A program made the translations under genes and the position numbers. Shown in pieces: positions 11,001 through 19,378 of a DNA stretch of 44,593 nt; position 1 is the stretch's first letter, and every line of letters begins with the position of its first letter. Origin of the DNA: Armatimonadetes bacterium CG2_30_59_28. Lineage in GTDB: Bacteria > Armatimonadota > Abditibacteriia > CG2-30-59-28. Location of the stretch: assembly GCA_001872605.1 (NCBI GenBank), contig MNXM01000039.1, positions 1 through 44,593 of the forward strand, read 5' to 3'. Below the pieces are notes generated by a model that had not been told where the DNA came from, searched no databases, and was given only the letters and a program-made list of their open reading frames with translations.

Positions 11001-12576
11001 CACAACTCCACGGGGTTATGTTTACAGAGTGGACGCGAAGGGCCACGTGAAGGAACTGTTCAAGTCCAGAGAAAAGCATGTTTTCGGATTGGTCGTTGCG
11101 GACGGATATGTCTACGCGGGGACCGGGCCACGAGGGAATGTATACAAGATCGGACCTGACGGTGTGGCGACCACGGTGTACTCGGGGAAGAACCGCGTTG
11201 TCACCTCACTGCAACGCGACAACAACAACGCCGTTGTTGCCACCAAGGCGAACGCGAATGAGGTGCTCCGCATCCAACAAAAAGCGGAGACGTGGGGAAG
11301 CTTCACCTCGCAGGTGCACGAGGCTGCTGCTCTGTCAAAGTGGGGCCGCATCGGTTGGGCGGCTGATGTCCCCACGGGAGCCTCGGTGACTGCGCAGACG
11401 CGCTCGGGAAATACCGCTTTCCCGGACCAAGGATGGAGTGATTGGTCGAAGCCGTCCGGGGAAAGTCGCGGTGATACAGTGCAAAGCCCTCCCGGCAGAT
11501 ACGTGCAGTATCGCTTGAACCTCTTCCCGGGGGAAGGTGGTGCATCCCCGAGTGTCAGTCGTGTTGAGCTTATCTATATGACCGCAAACCGGGAACCAGA
11601 GCTGGAGATCAAATCCCCCCGGTTGGAGGAACATCTCGCGTCTACGGCTTTCATACGTTGGTCTGCCAAGGATCCGGACAAAGACAAACTGCGGTACTCG
11701 GTCTACTATTCGTCCGACGAGGGCCGCACGTGGACGGACATCAAGGATGAGAAGTCGAAGGAAAATACGGATAACGACGCGACAACCATAGACCTGCCGG
11801 GCGACAAAGAGATGGACGCGACCGACCCGGACGCCAATGGGGACGACACTCCTGAGGCGCACCCGGGCGTCCCCCTGGGAAATGTGAAAGAGGGCGTCAG
11901 CGAGGCCAAAGCAGACGAAGCGCTCGAAGGTGGACGCCCTGACGACGAGCCGGATAGTGACAATGGTGAGACAGACATCGAGACATCCTTTAGTTCCGGC
12001 GGGAACGGGCAGACCCGGAAGTGGGACACCTCGGAAGTGCCAGACGGTGCGTACCTGATCAAGGTCGTTGCGACCGATGAGATCTCGAACCCGACGGATG
12101 CGCGAGCCGCCGAAAAGGTCTCAGGCCCCGTGGTCGTCGATAATACGCCCCCGCAGGTTGAGATGCCTCCGCCTTTCGAGAGTGCGCCAACCGCCGCTGT
12201 GTCTGTCAGGTGTGAGGACAACCGATCCCGGGTCACCGGTGTGGAGTACCGCATTGATGAGGGCGACTGGGTTGCGGCTGCAGCAGCAGACGGGGTTTTC
12301 GACGCTACCGCTGAGGAGGCACTGATTAAGTCCGAGCATGTGATTCCAGGGAAGCACTCGCTGCAGGTGCGTTGCCGTGATCTCGCGGGCAATGAGTCCG
12401 TGTGCAGTGTGTCCTATAGCTTCGGTGAACCTGCGGGAGAAGGGAAAGCGCAGGACAATAGCGAGGCCGAGCCTACCGCAACCGCCAAGCCATCCCGCCA
12501 GGGCGAGAAGGGCGTCGGGAAACGAGAGAAGCCCAATCGCGGTCGCAAGGGTGGGAGTGGGAACCATACTCGTTAG
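8098..12576 (+). CDS. SpoIVB/S55-type peptidase domain fused to a beta-propeller and Ig/FnIII-like modules, secreted
   Basis: Signal peptide; GYGIISGMSGSPIYVDDKLIGALAFGW...GTVTALTPGGVLAFGHSFLGMGSLEAPMTTAYIHGVVSRSESSFKLGSASQPVGTVTEDRTWCIGG (S55 signature). Then repeated propeller blades (LSITTDSEGNLFVGTTPRGYVYRVDAKGHVKELF...GYVYAGTGPRGNVYKIGPDGVATTVY), then PVVVDNTPPQVEM Ig-like segments and a basic tail. Confidence 0.85.
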   Translation: MSKRKRLLLLCAMLCSGVPRAVSIVEAQSGLFDADTMLDVSQVRAGMKGYGKSVFQGTTVESFGITVLGVLKRMDAGGDAILIRVDDGPVVSNGYGIISGMSGSPIYVDDKLIGALAFGWSFSKEPIAGVTPIRQMLNAFSPGGESRVASTGNRMTFYAQDGLVHCAGKWVSTLEVRQRIQTGEVFAGEDTLVMQPVSTPLMAGGMSPSGIRRLKSALEPFNVVPVAAPGGKGPEVNAPLEPGSAVGVQLMTGDMDLTAIGTVTALTPGGVLAFGHSFLGMGSLEAPMTTAYIHGVVSRSESSFKLGSASQPVGTVTEDRTWCIGGTFGKRPDLLEALYQITDKDRGVARRLGFQVIREKFFAPVLLLMAVEESLNNVLSPVREGTTETRVRVKPEGLPEIVKENVFASGPGDASFSFGPSGPQSVLMEALDLLTYNRFRRVSVERVELEASFTTHREDAVIEKAFPERTRVKPGDEIDVTLHLRPYEKPTAVRKLKLRVPPDLHAGVLRVVITGGELAERLRMMLGMRPFLTDSLEQEIQLFQEEIRNDRIVVLTILPDVGLEMRGCQLSELPLPYLEVLRGAPRGAIRVIRDGAIAEYPESAVIHGLTYLTLVVEPEETEKSGTFAPFGGDMSFDEGTAEDILEAGRMGLYSQVDSSSPSPLRRWFGGDRPLEPELRLAVQQLVSQRTSAEEAAKKETLDLESAPAMPLWEDVEKIEPNGDDVLDGDGISSPASRKGKSLARPPTVWEESTTKDFIRGKVDRTAMRSDGRIVLSSPTSTLFADAELYPMCQTIDAAGNVIVGTWLVPEVVRIDPAGKASVLLSPGTGAAVTAVARVGDAILAGESPSGILHRLKGDGSSEAVCKLPNSMIWSIADAGDSGVLVGTGSSAEVYLVSRDGKWRSLAQLPDRHALSIVKGPDGVFYCLTHPRGRVYRLKLTGEVESVFEPSKLGALSITTDSEGNLFVGTTPRGYVYRVDAKGHVKELFKSREKHVFGLVVADGYVYAGTGPRGNVYKIGPDGVATTVYSGKNRVVTSLQRDNNNAVVATKANANEVLRIQQKAETWGSFTSQVHEAAALSKWGRIGWAADVPTGASVTAQTRSGNTAFPDQGWSDWSKPSGESRGDTVQSPPGRYVQYRLNLFPGEGGASPSVSRVELIYMTANREPELEIKSPRLEEHLASTAFIRWSAKDPDKDKLRYSVYYSSDEGRTWTDIKDEKSKENTDNDATTIDLPGDKEMDATDPDANGDDTPEAHPGVPLGNVKEGVSEAKADEALEGGRPDDEPDSDNGETDIETSFSSGGNGQTRKWDTSEVPDGAYLIKVVATDEISNPTDARAAEKVSGPVVVDNTPPQVEMPPPFESAPTAAVSVRCEDNRSRVTGVEYRIDEGDWVAAAAADGVFDATAEEALIKSEHVIPGKHSLQVRCRDLAGNESVCSVSYSFGEPAGEGKAQDNSEAEPTATAKPSRQGEKGVGKREKPNRGRKGGSGNHTR

Positions 12577-12584
12577 GGCCGAGA

Positions 12585-12615
12585 AACCGCCATGCAGTTC
12601 GCAATCGGGGCGGTT
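12585..12615. terminator. Inverted repeat between convergent genes, terminator-like without a U tract
   Basis: AACCGCC (12585-12591) / GGCGGTT (12609-12615), directly downstream of the S55 fusion gene. Confidence 0.35.
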
Positions 12616-12680
12616 CCGGCATTACGCGTCCGTAGCTGAACAGCAGCCAGCGCCCTTCGCAAACGTGATTCACTGTGCGG

Positions 12681-12971
12681 TCAGGGATCTCCGTTGGCCT
12701 GCATCTTTTCCAGCTCCCACTTCTTGGTCTTGAGCTCGGCATGGATGTCGGCAATCTGCTGACACAGTTTTTGCACCTTTTCGTCGTCGAAGGCTCTGAC
12801 CGCCTGTGCCAGATGAAGCTCGTAGCACCGGTATCCCAAATCGGAGTATCGGTCGCTCAGCTTACTGTCCAACGTAGTGATCGAGAGCTTAAGTTGTGCA
12901 AACTGCTTTGCCTTCTCTCCGACTTCGGTAGCCTTCGCCATCCCTTGTTTCATCTTGTCCATCAAGCTCAT
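12681..12971 (-). CDS. Small coiled-coil hypothetical protein
   Basis: MSLMDKMKQGMAKATEVGEKAKQFAQLKLSITTLDSKLSDRYSDLGYRCYELHLAQ...KWELEKMQANGDP; the ORF extends to 13223 but the Met at 12971 is the more likely start. Confidence 0.6.
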   Translation of the reverse strand: MSLMDKMKQGMAKATEVGEKAKQFAQLKLSITTLDSKLSDRYSDLGYRCYELHLAQAVRAFDDEKVQKLCQQIADIHAELKTKKWELEKMQANGDP

Positions 12972-13000
12972 CAGTAATCCCTCCAGAAAACTCCGGCGCA

Positions 13001-14056
13001 TCAACAAAGAAATGAGCCGTGACGGTATGCCGACAATGTGTCGGCAGTTTCCTTTCCGTATGCTTGTCTGATGGTTGCGGTGCGCATTGTAAGCAGCTCT
13101 TCCTTCCCGTTCCCCTCCATCAAGAACAGCGACCTGCAGAACGCATTGTCGATCAGTTGTCGACCGACATCCGTGGGGATGTCCAGGCGACGCAGCAACC
13201 AGCTCAATCTCGCGGCGTAACAATCGGCCCGTCCAGCCGCGTCGTAACTGGACGTGGGTTGTTCGTTGAAGGTCAGACGCGGCACTTGCCCCACGATACC
13301 TCCACTAACCAGCGTCTCCACCAGTGGGAGCACTTCAGAACTCCAGCGAGAGGCGTCGCAATCCGGCTGCTCATCGGCCGCTCTGGCGAACCCATCAATG
13401 AGATGCACACAGGATTGGCGCCCGTACAGTTTGTAGCCGCTTTCACAATCGGGAATCTGTCCGTAGGCTGCGAAGTACTGCGTGTTCAGCGTCTTCCCCT
13501 TGATGGCGAGATGATGGAGGCACGCGTTCCAGATGATTGAGTTGACGATCTCCTCGTATTGTCCCCGGATGAAACCCAAAGGGCGGTGGGCATCCATGCG
13601 ACCCCCGATCACGATCCATTTGTCCGTCTCCTGCTCAGACGCAATCTGGTCGCCAAGGCGCACCAGGTTGGGTCCGTCGTTGATAACGTGATCGCCGTCC
13701 GCGTCCCGAACCATCACCATGTCAATGTTGGTGTCTTCCAGTAGTTGCTCGACTCCCGTGACAACAGCGCCACCTTTTCCCATGTTCTTCGGCAGGTGCA
13801 ACACTCGGAAAGATCCGCCAGGCGATGTCTCCTCTTCCTTCTGCAGGTCGTCGGCTACGGAGTCGGCGAGCTGTGGTCCATCGATCACCAGAATGAGGCG
13901 TTCCGGCTGGACAAAACTCTCGAAGTCGCTGACCGTAATCTTGAGTAGTTGTCGAATGTCAACCGCTGAGGTCGATGGGGAGAACCACACCGGGACCACC
14001 ATTCCCAGGCGTTTCCTGGTCGCAGAGACCGATAGATAGTGAGATAGCATCTGCAT
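13001..14056 (-). CDS. Glycosyltransferase family 2-like protein
   Basis: GMVVPVWFSPSTSAVDIRQLLKITVSDFESFVQPERLILVIDGP...NMGKGGAVVTGVEQLLEDTNIDMVMVRDADGDH. Confidence 0.65.
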   Translation of the reverse strand: MQMLSHYLSVSATRKRLGMVVPVWFSPSTSAVDIRQLLKITVSDFESFVQPERLILVIDGPQLADSVADDLQKEEETSPGGSFRVLHLPKNMGKGGAVVTGVEQLLEDTNIDMVMVRDADGDHVINDGPNLVRLGDQIASEQETDKWIVIGGRMDAHRPLGFIRGQYEEIVNSIIWNACLHHLAIKGKTLNTQYFAAYGQIPDCESGYKLYGRQSCVHLIDGFARAADEQPDCDASRWSSEVLPLVETLVSGGIVGQVPRLTFNEQPTSSYDAAGRADCYAARLSWLLRRLDIPTDVGRQLIDNAFCRSLFLMEGNGKEELLTMRTATIRQAYGKETADTLSAYRHGSFLC

Positions 14057-14074
14057 GGGTTTCAGGCCTGATGA

Positions 14075-15556
14075 TCACGAAATATCGAATTCATATATGC
14101 ACATGGCATGTTTCGGGATTGCGAGCGTCGCATCCGAGGACACCTTGCGGAGCATCCGCTTTCGGAGCGATACGGCCTCCCTGTTATATCCGTTGGTGAC
14201 CTCCGGAGATTCTCCGGTAATGGTCGCTAACGTCGCTTCCGTCCCGACCTTCAGACCGGTTAAGGACAGTTTTAGCTTTTCGGACTTATCCTTGTTGAAG
14301 TTCACAACAGAAATATACAGCTTGTGGCGCGCCGCCGACAGCGTCGTGCAAACATCCAGGTACGGAGTACTGCCCGACAAGGTGTGCGGAGACGGAAAGG
14401 TATCGCACTCCAGATGAGTCTGAAGAGCTATCTCCCCACGCATCATGGCGGCCGCCAGAAGAGGATAGTAAATCGTTTGACGGAACATGCCGTCTGATGA
14501 AGTAAGGATGGGGGCAATGACATTGACGAGTTGTGCCAGGCACCCGATACCAACGGCGTAGCAGTTGCGCTGCATCATGTTCAGAAACGCTCCTACCGCC
14601 AACGCGTCGGTCAGGTCGTACACCTCCTCCAGCAGGGGAGGAGCGATTGGAAAACTGCCGTCACTTGCGCGGCCTCTTTCGCGATACCAGACATTCCATT
14701 CGTCCACTGCGATCCGGATTGGATGACGCAACTTGAGCGTTCGTCTGGCAGCCTGTATTAACTGCCAGAGAACCCGGATGTACTCCTCCACACAGCCTAC
14801 CTGAGCGCAGAGCGAATAATGGCTGTCCTGCTGAGGAACGGGGCGCATGTAAAAGTGCGCGGCGATGTAGTCGAGGCGCTCTCCGCAAGTCTTCAGCAGC
14901 TTCCAGTCCCAGTCGACATTCATAGCGCCGCAGCCAACGAGCTTGATTGTCGGGTCGGTCCACTTCATCACTTTCGCAAATTCGAAAGCCGTCTTGGCGT
15001 AATCCGCGGCGTCTTTATGCCCAATCTGCCACGATCCGTACAATTCATTCCCCAGCCCCCAGTGGCGAACGCGGTGGGGGTGTTCGTATCCGTGTTTGCG
15101 GCGCAGATTTGCGAACGGCGTGTCCTGCGTGCCGTTACAGTACTCAACCCAACCTGCAGCTTCGTCGACGCTGCCAGTGCCGAGGTTCGCACAGATGTAT
15201 GGTTCGCTGCCAGTTGCCCGACAGAACTCGATGAATTCGTTAGTGCCAAATTGGTTCGTTTCCAGCGAGTGCCAGGCCAAGTCCTGTCGGTTCGGTCGGT
15301 CGTTCCGGGGACCGACTCCATCCATCCAGTGGTACCCGCTGACAAAATTTCCGCCCGGATAGCGCAGGATTGGTATCTGCAAGAGCTGCACGGCTGCGAG
15401 CGCGTCCTTCCGAAAACCTCGAGTATCAGAAAGCCGGGATTCGGGGTCAAAGATGCCAGTGTAGATGCACCGTCCGAGATGCTCAACGAAGTTCCCAAAA
15501 ATGTTTGGGTCAATAGCGCCGACGCGACGGTCGATGTCGATGTTGAGTTGGGCCAT
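14075..15556 (-). CDS. Alpha-L-arabinofuranosidase, GH51-like
   Basis: IDIDRRVGAIDPNIFGNFVEHLGRCIYTGIFDPES...LRYPGGNFVSGYHWMDGVGP...EPYICANLGTGSVDEAAGWVEYCNG...WGLGNELYGSWQIGH. Confidence 0.9.
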   Translation of the reverse strand: MAQLNIDIDRRVGAIDPNIFGNFVEHLGRCIYTGIFDPESRLSDTRGFRKDALAAVQLLQIPILRYPGGNFVSGYHWMDGVGPRNDRPNRQDLAWHSLETNQFGTNEFIEFCRATGSEPYICANLGTGSVDEAAGWVEYCNGTQDTPFANLRRKHGYEHPHRVRHWGLGNELYGSWQIGHKDAADYAKTAFEFAKVMKWTDPTIKLVGCGAMNVDWDWKLLKTCGERLDYIAAHFYMRPVPQQDSHYSLCAQVGCVEEYIRVLWQLIQAARRTLKLRHPIRIAVDEWNVWYRERGRASDGSFPIAPPLLEEVYDLTDALAVGAFLNMMQRNCYAVGIGCLAQLVNVIAPILTSSDGMFRQTIYYPLLAAAMMRGEIALQTHLECDTFPSPHTLSGSTPYLDVCTTLSAARHKLYISVVNFNKDKSEKLKLSLTGLKVGTEATLATITGESPEVTNGYNREAVSLRKRMLRKVSSDATLAIPKHAMCIYEFDIS

Positions 15557-15575
15557 TCCGTATCGTCTTCCTTTG

Positions 15576-16394
15576 TCATTCCCTGATGCGCGTGCGTTTG
15601 CACGCGGACATATCGAAGATGGAAGCAATCTTGTCCAGCGGCTGCACTGCCCTGTAACGGACCGTCTGTACGGCTGTCGCGTCCGTCAGCGCCACTCCTG
15701 TGACGCGAATCTCACCGACGATGCTGGTAGTGTGTTGCTGAAGCTCCTTGTCGAACTCGCGCCGCGTCACCACAAAACGCGTTCCCTTGCGGACCCCGCT
15801 CTGACTGCCGATATCGAGGATGATCTCGTTGAAGCCGGTGATGGCTAGTATCTTCCCCGATATGCGCGTGCGTTGCTCCATTTCCCGAGCCGCTTCCCAA
15901 ACTGCAGAATGTAAGGCCCGCATCTGTACTGCAAGCGGAGCAGCTTCAGCGGCGACGGCTTCCGCTTCAACTTTGGCGCCGTTCACGGGAAGAGACAGTG
16001 ACGCGTCGATCATCTCGATCTGTACCTCAACCCGTGCGCGGCGGCCGTCTGCCCACACTTTGGCGTAAGTCATTTGACCCGTAATGAAGTGAGTCGCCTC
16101 CAGCGCCTTCGTCAACTGCACCATGGTATCCGGCGTGATGGGGGGCGTGATATTGCGTACGGCGACCTCCTTCAGTAGTTGAGACCGCGGGACGACCTCC
16201 ACGTGCCTCCACGTCGAAAGGCGCTCCTCCAGCAAGCTCGCCGCAATATCTCCCGTCAGCAAAGATTGCGCGCCGTTAGCAAGGGTGAAATCGGTGATAA
16301 CGATCCTCGCCTCAGGTTCGGCCAGGAGGGTAGACGCACAGGCGAGAAGGGCCAACAGGCAAGCAAATAGTGCATTGATTGGGCGGCACAACAT
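15576..16394 (-). CDS. CsgG-like/curli-assembly-type secreted protein
   Basis: Signal peptide MLCRPINALFACLLALLACASTLLA, then ARIVITDFTLANGAQSLLTGDIAASLLEERLSTWRHVEVVPRSQLLKEV...GVRKGTRFVVTR. Confidence 0.65.
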   Translation of the reverse strand: MLCRPINALFACLLALLACASTLLAEPEARIVITDFTLANGAQSLLTGDIAASLLEERLSTWRHVEVVPRSQLLKEVAVRNITPPITPDTMVQLTKALEATHFITGQMTYAKVWADGRRARVEVQIEMIDASLSLPVNGAKVEAEAVAAEAAPLAVQMRALHSAVWEAAREMEQRTRISGKILAITGFNEIILDIGSQSGVRKGTRFVVTRREFDKELQQHTTSIVGEIRVTGVALTDATAVQTVRYRAVQPLDKIASIFDMSACKRTRIRE

Positions 16395-16513
16395 CAGCAC
16401 CGAGGCGTCTCCGCAAACAGATTTGTGTGACAGCCGGATTGTATACGCTCGCAGGGAATTGCGCAACTGTGTGGCAGGCTCCGTCAACCGATCCTCCAGG
16501 CGGATACGGATTT

Positions 16514-17788
16514 CTAACCGATTTTCGCGTGTCCCAACTCAACGCGCGGCTTTTCGCCATACACGATCCGCGCCGCGTCGCCATCGTTGAGAATCGACAG
16601 TCGCGCCGCTTCAACGACCAGTTCGTTGATGTAACTGTTGGCTGGTGTGGCGATGATTCCCTTTGCGTCGGTCTTCTTGATGATTTTTTGACGGCGGGAG
16701 ACGGCATCCGCCTCGTTCATGGTCGCGACTTCATTCTCCATCTGGTGAATCGAGTTGATCGTCGCCGCAACGGAGTCAAATCCGTACCCAACCGGTTTGT
16801 ATCCCGCACTTTCCCACGGCACAAGACGATAGAAATCCGGGTTGATGTAGTTATGGTAGGAACCCGCGCAGCCGATGCCTTCCAGGTAGCAGTGTGTCAA
16901 TCCGCGGAACTGGTCGTCATGCTTGAGGGCGCCCGTTTTGCCGTTCCCCTCGAAGAACATTTCAAGGCACTGTTCGTTGCTGCCGGAACCACCGTCGGGG
17001 TAGCCAAGCCCATCGGTCACAGAGAGGATTGCTCCATTCTCATATCGGACACGGCCGTTCGCCCAGAGGTAACCCTCATTGCCGTTCGGAAACCTCCCCT
17101 TGATGCCGACGACGGAGACCTCTACCGGTTTGATGCCGGTGATGAACCAGACAAGATCGACGTAGTGGCAGCCCACGTAGACGAACGGATCCGTATTCTC
17201 GCACGTAAACCAGTTCTGGAAGTTAGAGTGACGATAGTAGTAAGGCTCGATCATCTTCGCCTCGCCGATGATGAATTCGCCGAAATGCCCCAACTCGTAG
17301 TGCCGACGCGCCAGCAGAGAGCGGCGATCGAACCGCTTGTGATACTCCACTCCAACGAAGAGACCTCGCTGGTGGCTGAGCTCCTCGATTTCGGCGTCCT
17401 GCTGGTATTTCAGCACGAGCGGCTTGACGCAAAGGACATTCTGAGTATTCCTCAATGCCTCCATTACCACCCCATAGTGAAGAGGGTCGGGCATCGCCAC
17501 CACCACACACTGTCTGGGCTTCATCCCGGAGAGTACTTCCCTGTAGAGATCAGGAAAATTCCTGTCAGCAGGTTCGTTCAGCGAAGGGTAGGGCGTGAAG
17601 TCCTGTCCGGGAAATGCCTGCCGCATATCGGCATTCTCCTTCAGATCCTTCAGGGGCGCGGAATTCAGCGCACAGATGTTGATCTCCCCGACGACCCCAG
17701 TTCTCTGCAGGTGATAGATGGATGGCAACAGCAGATCATTGGTGATCATCCCGCCGCCGACGATAGTGATGTTAATTGGTGTGCTCAT
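16514..17788 (-). CDS. Gfo/Idh/MocA-family oxidoreductase
   Basis: MSTPINITIVGGGMITNDLLLPSIYHLQRTGVVGEINICALNS...VVVAMPDPLHYGVVMEALRNTQNVLCVKPLVL; Rossmann and EKP-like motif region. Confidence 0.85.
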   Translation of the reverse strand: MSTPINITIVGGGMITNDLLLPSIYHLQRTGVVGEINICALNSAPLKDLKENADMRQAFPGQDFTPYPSLNEPADRNFPDLYREVLSGMKPRQCVVVAMPDPLHYGVVMEALRNTQNVLCVKPLVLKYQQDAEIEELSHQRGLFVGVEYHKRFDRRSLLARRHYELGHFGEFIIGEAKMIEPYYYRHSNFQNWFTCENTDPFVYVGCHYVDLVWFITGIKPVEVSVVGIKGRFPNGNEGYLWANGRVRYENGAILSVTDGLGYPDGGSGSNEQCLEMFFEGNGKTGALKHDDQFRGLTHCYLEGIGCAGSYHNYINPDFYRLVPWESAGYKPVGYGFDSVAATINSIHQMENEVATMNEADAVSRRQKIIKKTDAKGIIATPANSYINELVVEAARLSILNDGDAARIVYGEKPRVELGHAKIG

Positions 17789-17873
17789 GATTGAGAAGGT
17801 GGACCTCCTGTCCAAATACTATGGGTGTGGATATTATAACACACGTCTCCCGCGTATCCTTCTTTCCGGCTGT

Positions 17874-17902
17874 TTGACAAATGAACCCAATCTGTTTACA
17901 CT
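17874..17902 (+). promoter_or_regulatory. Candidate sigma70 promoter for the class III aminotransferase
   Basis: TTGACA (17874-17879), 17-nt spacer, TACACT (17897-17902). Confidence 0.55.
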
Positions 17903-17969
17903 ACGCCTGTTCGCTCGGTCGCGTGTCAAACTCCAAATTTTTCACGAAATACACGGAGGTCCCCAGCAG

Positions 17970-19346
17970 ATGTCAGGTGGAAGTTTCAATCTCGTTCCCA
18001 AAAATGTGCCGAAGGTTGACTCGAAATACCGGAAGATTGGGACGAAAATACCGGTGCCGGAGTCGATCCCGATTCTCGACGAGTTGCGGAAGTATGAGCC
18101 TGTTTCCATGACAGGTCAGCCGCCGATCGTGTGGGACCGTGCCGAGGGAGTGAGTGTCTTCGACAAGTGGGGGAATAAGTGGCTCGACTGGAGTTCTGGT
18201 GTATTGGTGACCAATGCCGGACACGGTCGGCGGGAGATCGTCGAGGCCATCTGTGAGCAGGCACAACACGGGTTGCTGCACAATTACTGCTTTCCCTCTG
18301 AGATTCGGGCAAGATTGGCAAAACGACTGGTGGAGCTGAGCCCCCCGGAACACGAGAAGGCCTTCATCCTGACAACTGGTTCGGAAGCAACGGAATGCGC
18401 CCTGAAACTGGCGCGCACACACGGACGCTCGGTTGGCGGCGACCGAAAGATCGGCATGATTAGTTTCTCTAACGCGTTCCACGGCCGAACCCTCGGAGCG
18501 CAGCAGATGGGCGGCAGCCCTGCCCTGAAGGAGTGGATCGTCAACACCGATCCCTCCATTGTGCAGGTTGATTTTCCTGATGGCTTCCGCTGCAAGGAGA
18601 CGAGCTTCGATCACTTCCTGGGTCAAATGGAAGGACAAGGCGTGACCCCCGACGGAATCTGTGGCGTCATCACAGAGACTTTCCAAGGCGGGGGCGCCAG
18701 CTTCGCTCCCGTGGAGTATATGCAATCATTACGCAACTGGTGCAACGACAACAACATTGTTCTCATCTGTGACGAAATCCAGGCCGCGTTCGGCCGTACA
18801 GGGACGCATTTCTTCGGCTACCAGCACTATGGTATTGTGCCGGATCTCATCACGCTGGGCAAGGGCATCTCCAGCAGCATGCCGATCTCAGCGGTCGTCG
18901 GGCGCAAGGATCTCCTCGATCAGTATCCCCCTGGGTCAATGACCAGTACTCACACCGGCAACCCCCTTTGCTGCGCGGCTGCATTAACGAGCATTGACCT
19001 CATCGAGACGGAGCATCTTGTATCGAACGCCGGTAGGGTAGGGGAGGTCCTTCAGACGGAGTTACAGAATATCATGCACGACTACAAGGACATTGTGGGT
19101 GCGTGCCATGGCAAGGGACTGGTCGCGGGCTTGCAGGTGGTGGAGGCGGGGACCGAAAGTCCCGACTCACAGCTCGCCCTCGACGTTGTGCAGGGGTGCA
19201 TTGAGAAGGGGTTGCTCTTCTTCGCACCGGTTGGGTTTGGCGGCGGAACGGTGAAGATTGCTCCCCCCCTGGTCATTACCGAGGAAGCTGTGCTCGAGGG
19301 CATTGGGGTGCTGCGCGAGTCGATTGCCGAAGCGCTCGCCAAGTAA
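17970..19346 (+). CDS. Class III PLP aminotransferase (GabT-like)
   Basis: MSGGSFNLVPKNVPKVDSKYRKIGTKIPVPESIPIL...FILTTGSEATECALKLART...FHGRTLGAQQMGG...CDEIQAAFGRTG...LGKGISSSMPISAVVGR. Confidence 0.92.
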   Translation: MSGGSFNLVPKNVPKVDSKYRKIGTKIPVPESIPILDELRKYEPVSMTGQPPIVWDRAEGVSVFDKWGNKWLDWSSGVLVTNAGHGRREIVEAICEQAQHGLLHNYCFPSEIRARLAKRLVELSPPEHEKAFILTTGSEATECALKLARTHGRSVGGDRKIGMISFSNAFHGRTLGAQQMGGSPALKEWIVNTDPSIVQVDFPDGFRCKETSFDHFLGQMEGQGVTPDGICGVITETFQGGGASFAPVEYMQSLRNWCNDNNIVLICDEIQAAFGRTGTHFFGYQHYGIVPDLITLGKGISSSMPISAVVGRKDLLDQYPPGSMTSTHTGNPLCCAAALTSIDLIETEHLVSNAGRVGEVLQTELQNIMHDYKDIVGACHGKGLVAGLQVVEAGTESPDSQLALDVVQGCIEKGLLFFAPVGFGGGTVKIAPPLVITEEAVLEGIGVLRESIAEALAK

Positions 19347-19378
19347 TTCCGATGGGTGTCCCGATCGAAGGGATTTAA

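Noticed and set aside
14819-15586. 255-aa plus-strand ORF
   Set aside because: Antisense to the GH51 arabinofuranosidase; shadow ORF.
16379-17794. 471-aa plus-strand ORF
   Set aside because: Fully antisense to a clear Gfo/Idh/MocA oxidoreductase; Val/Arg/Asp-rich translation with no family motifs, typical of a GC-rich shadow ORF.
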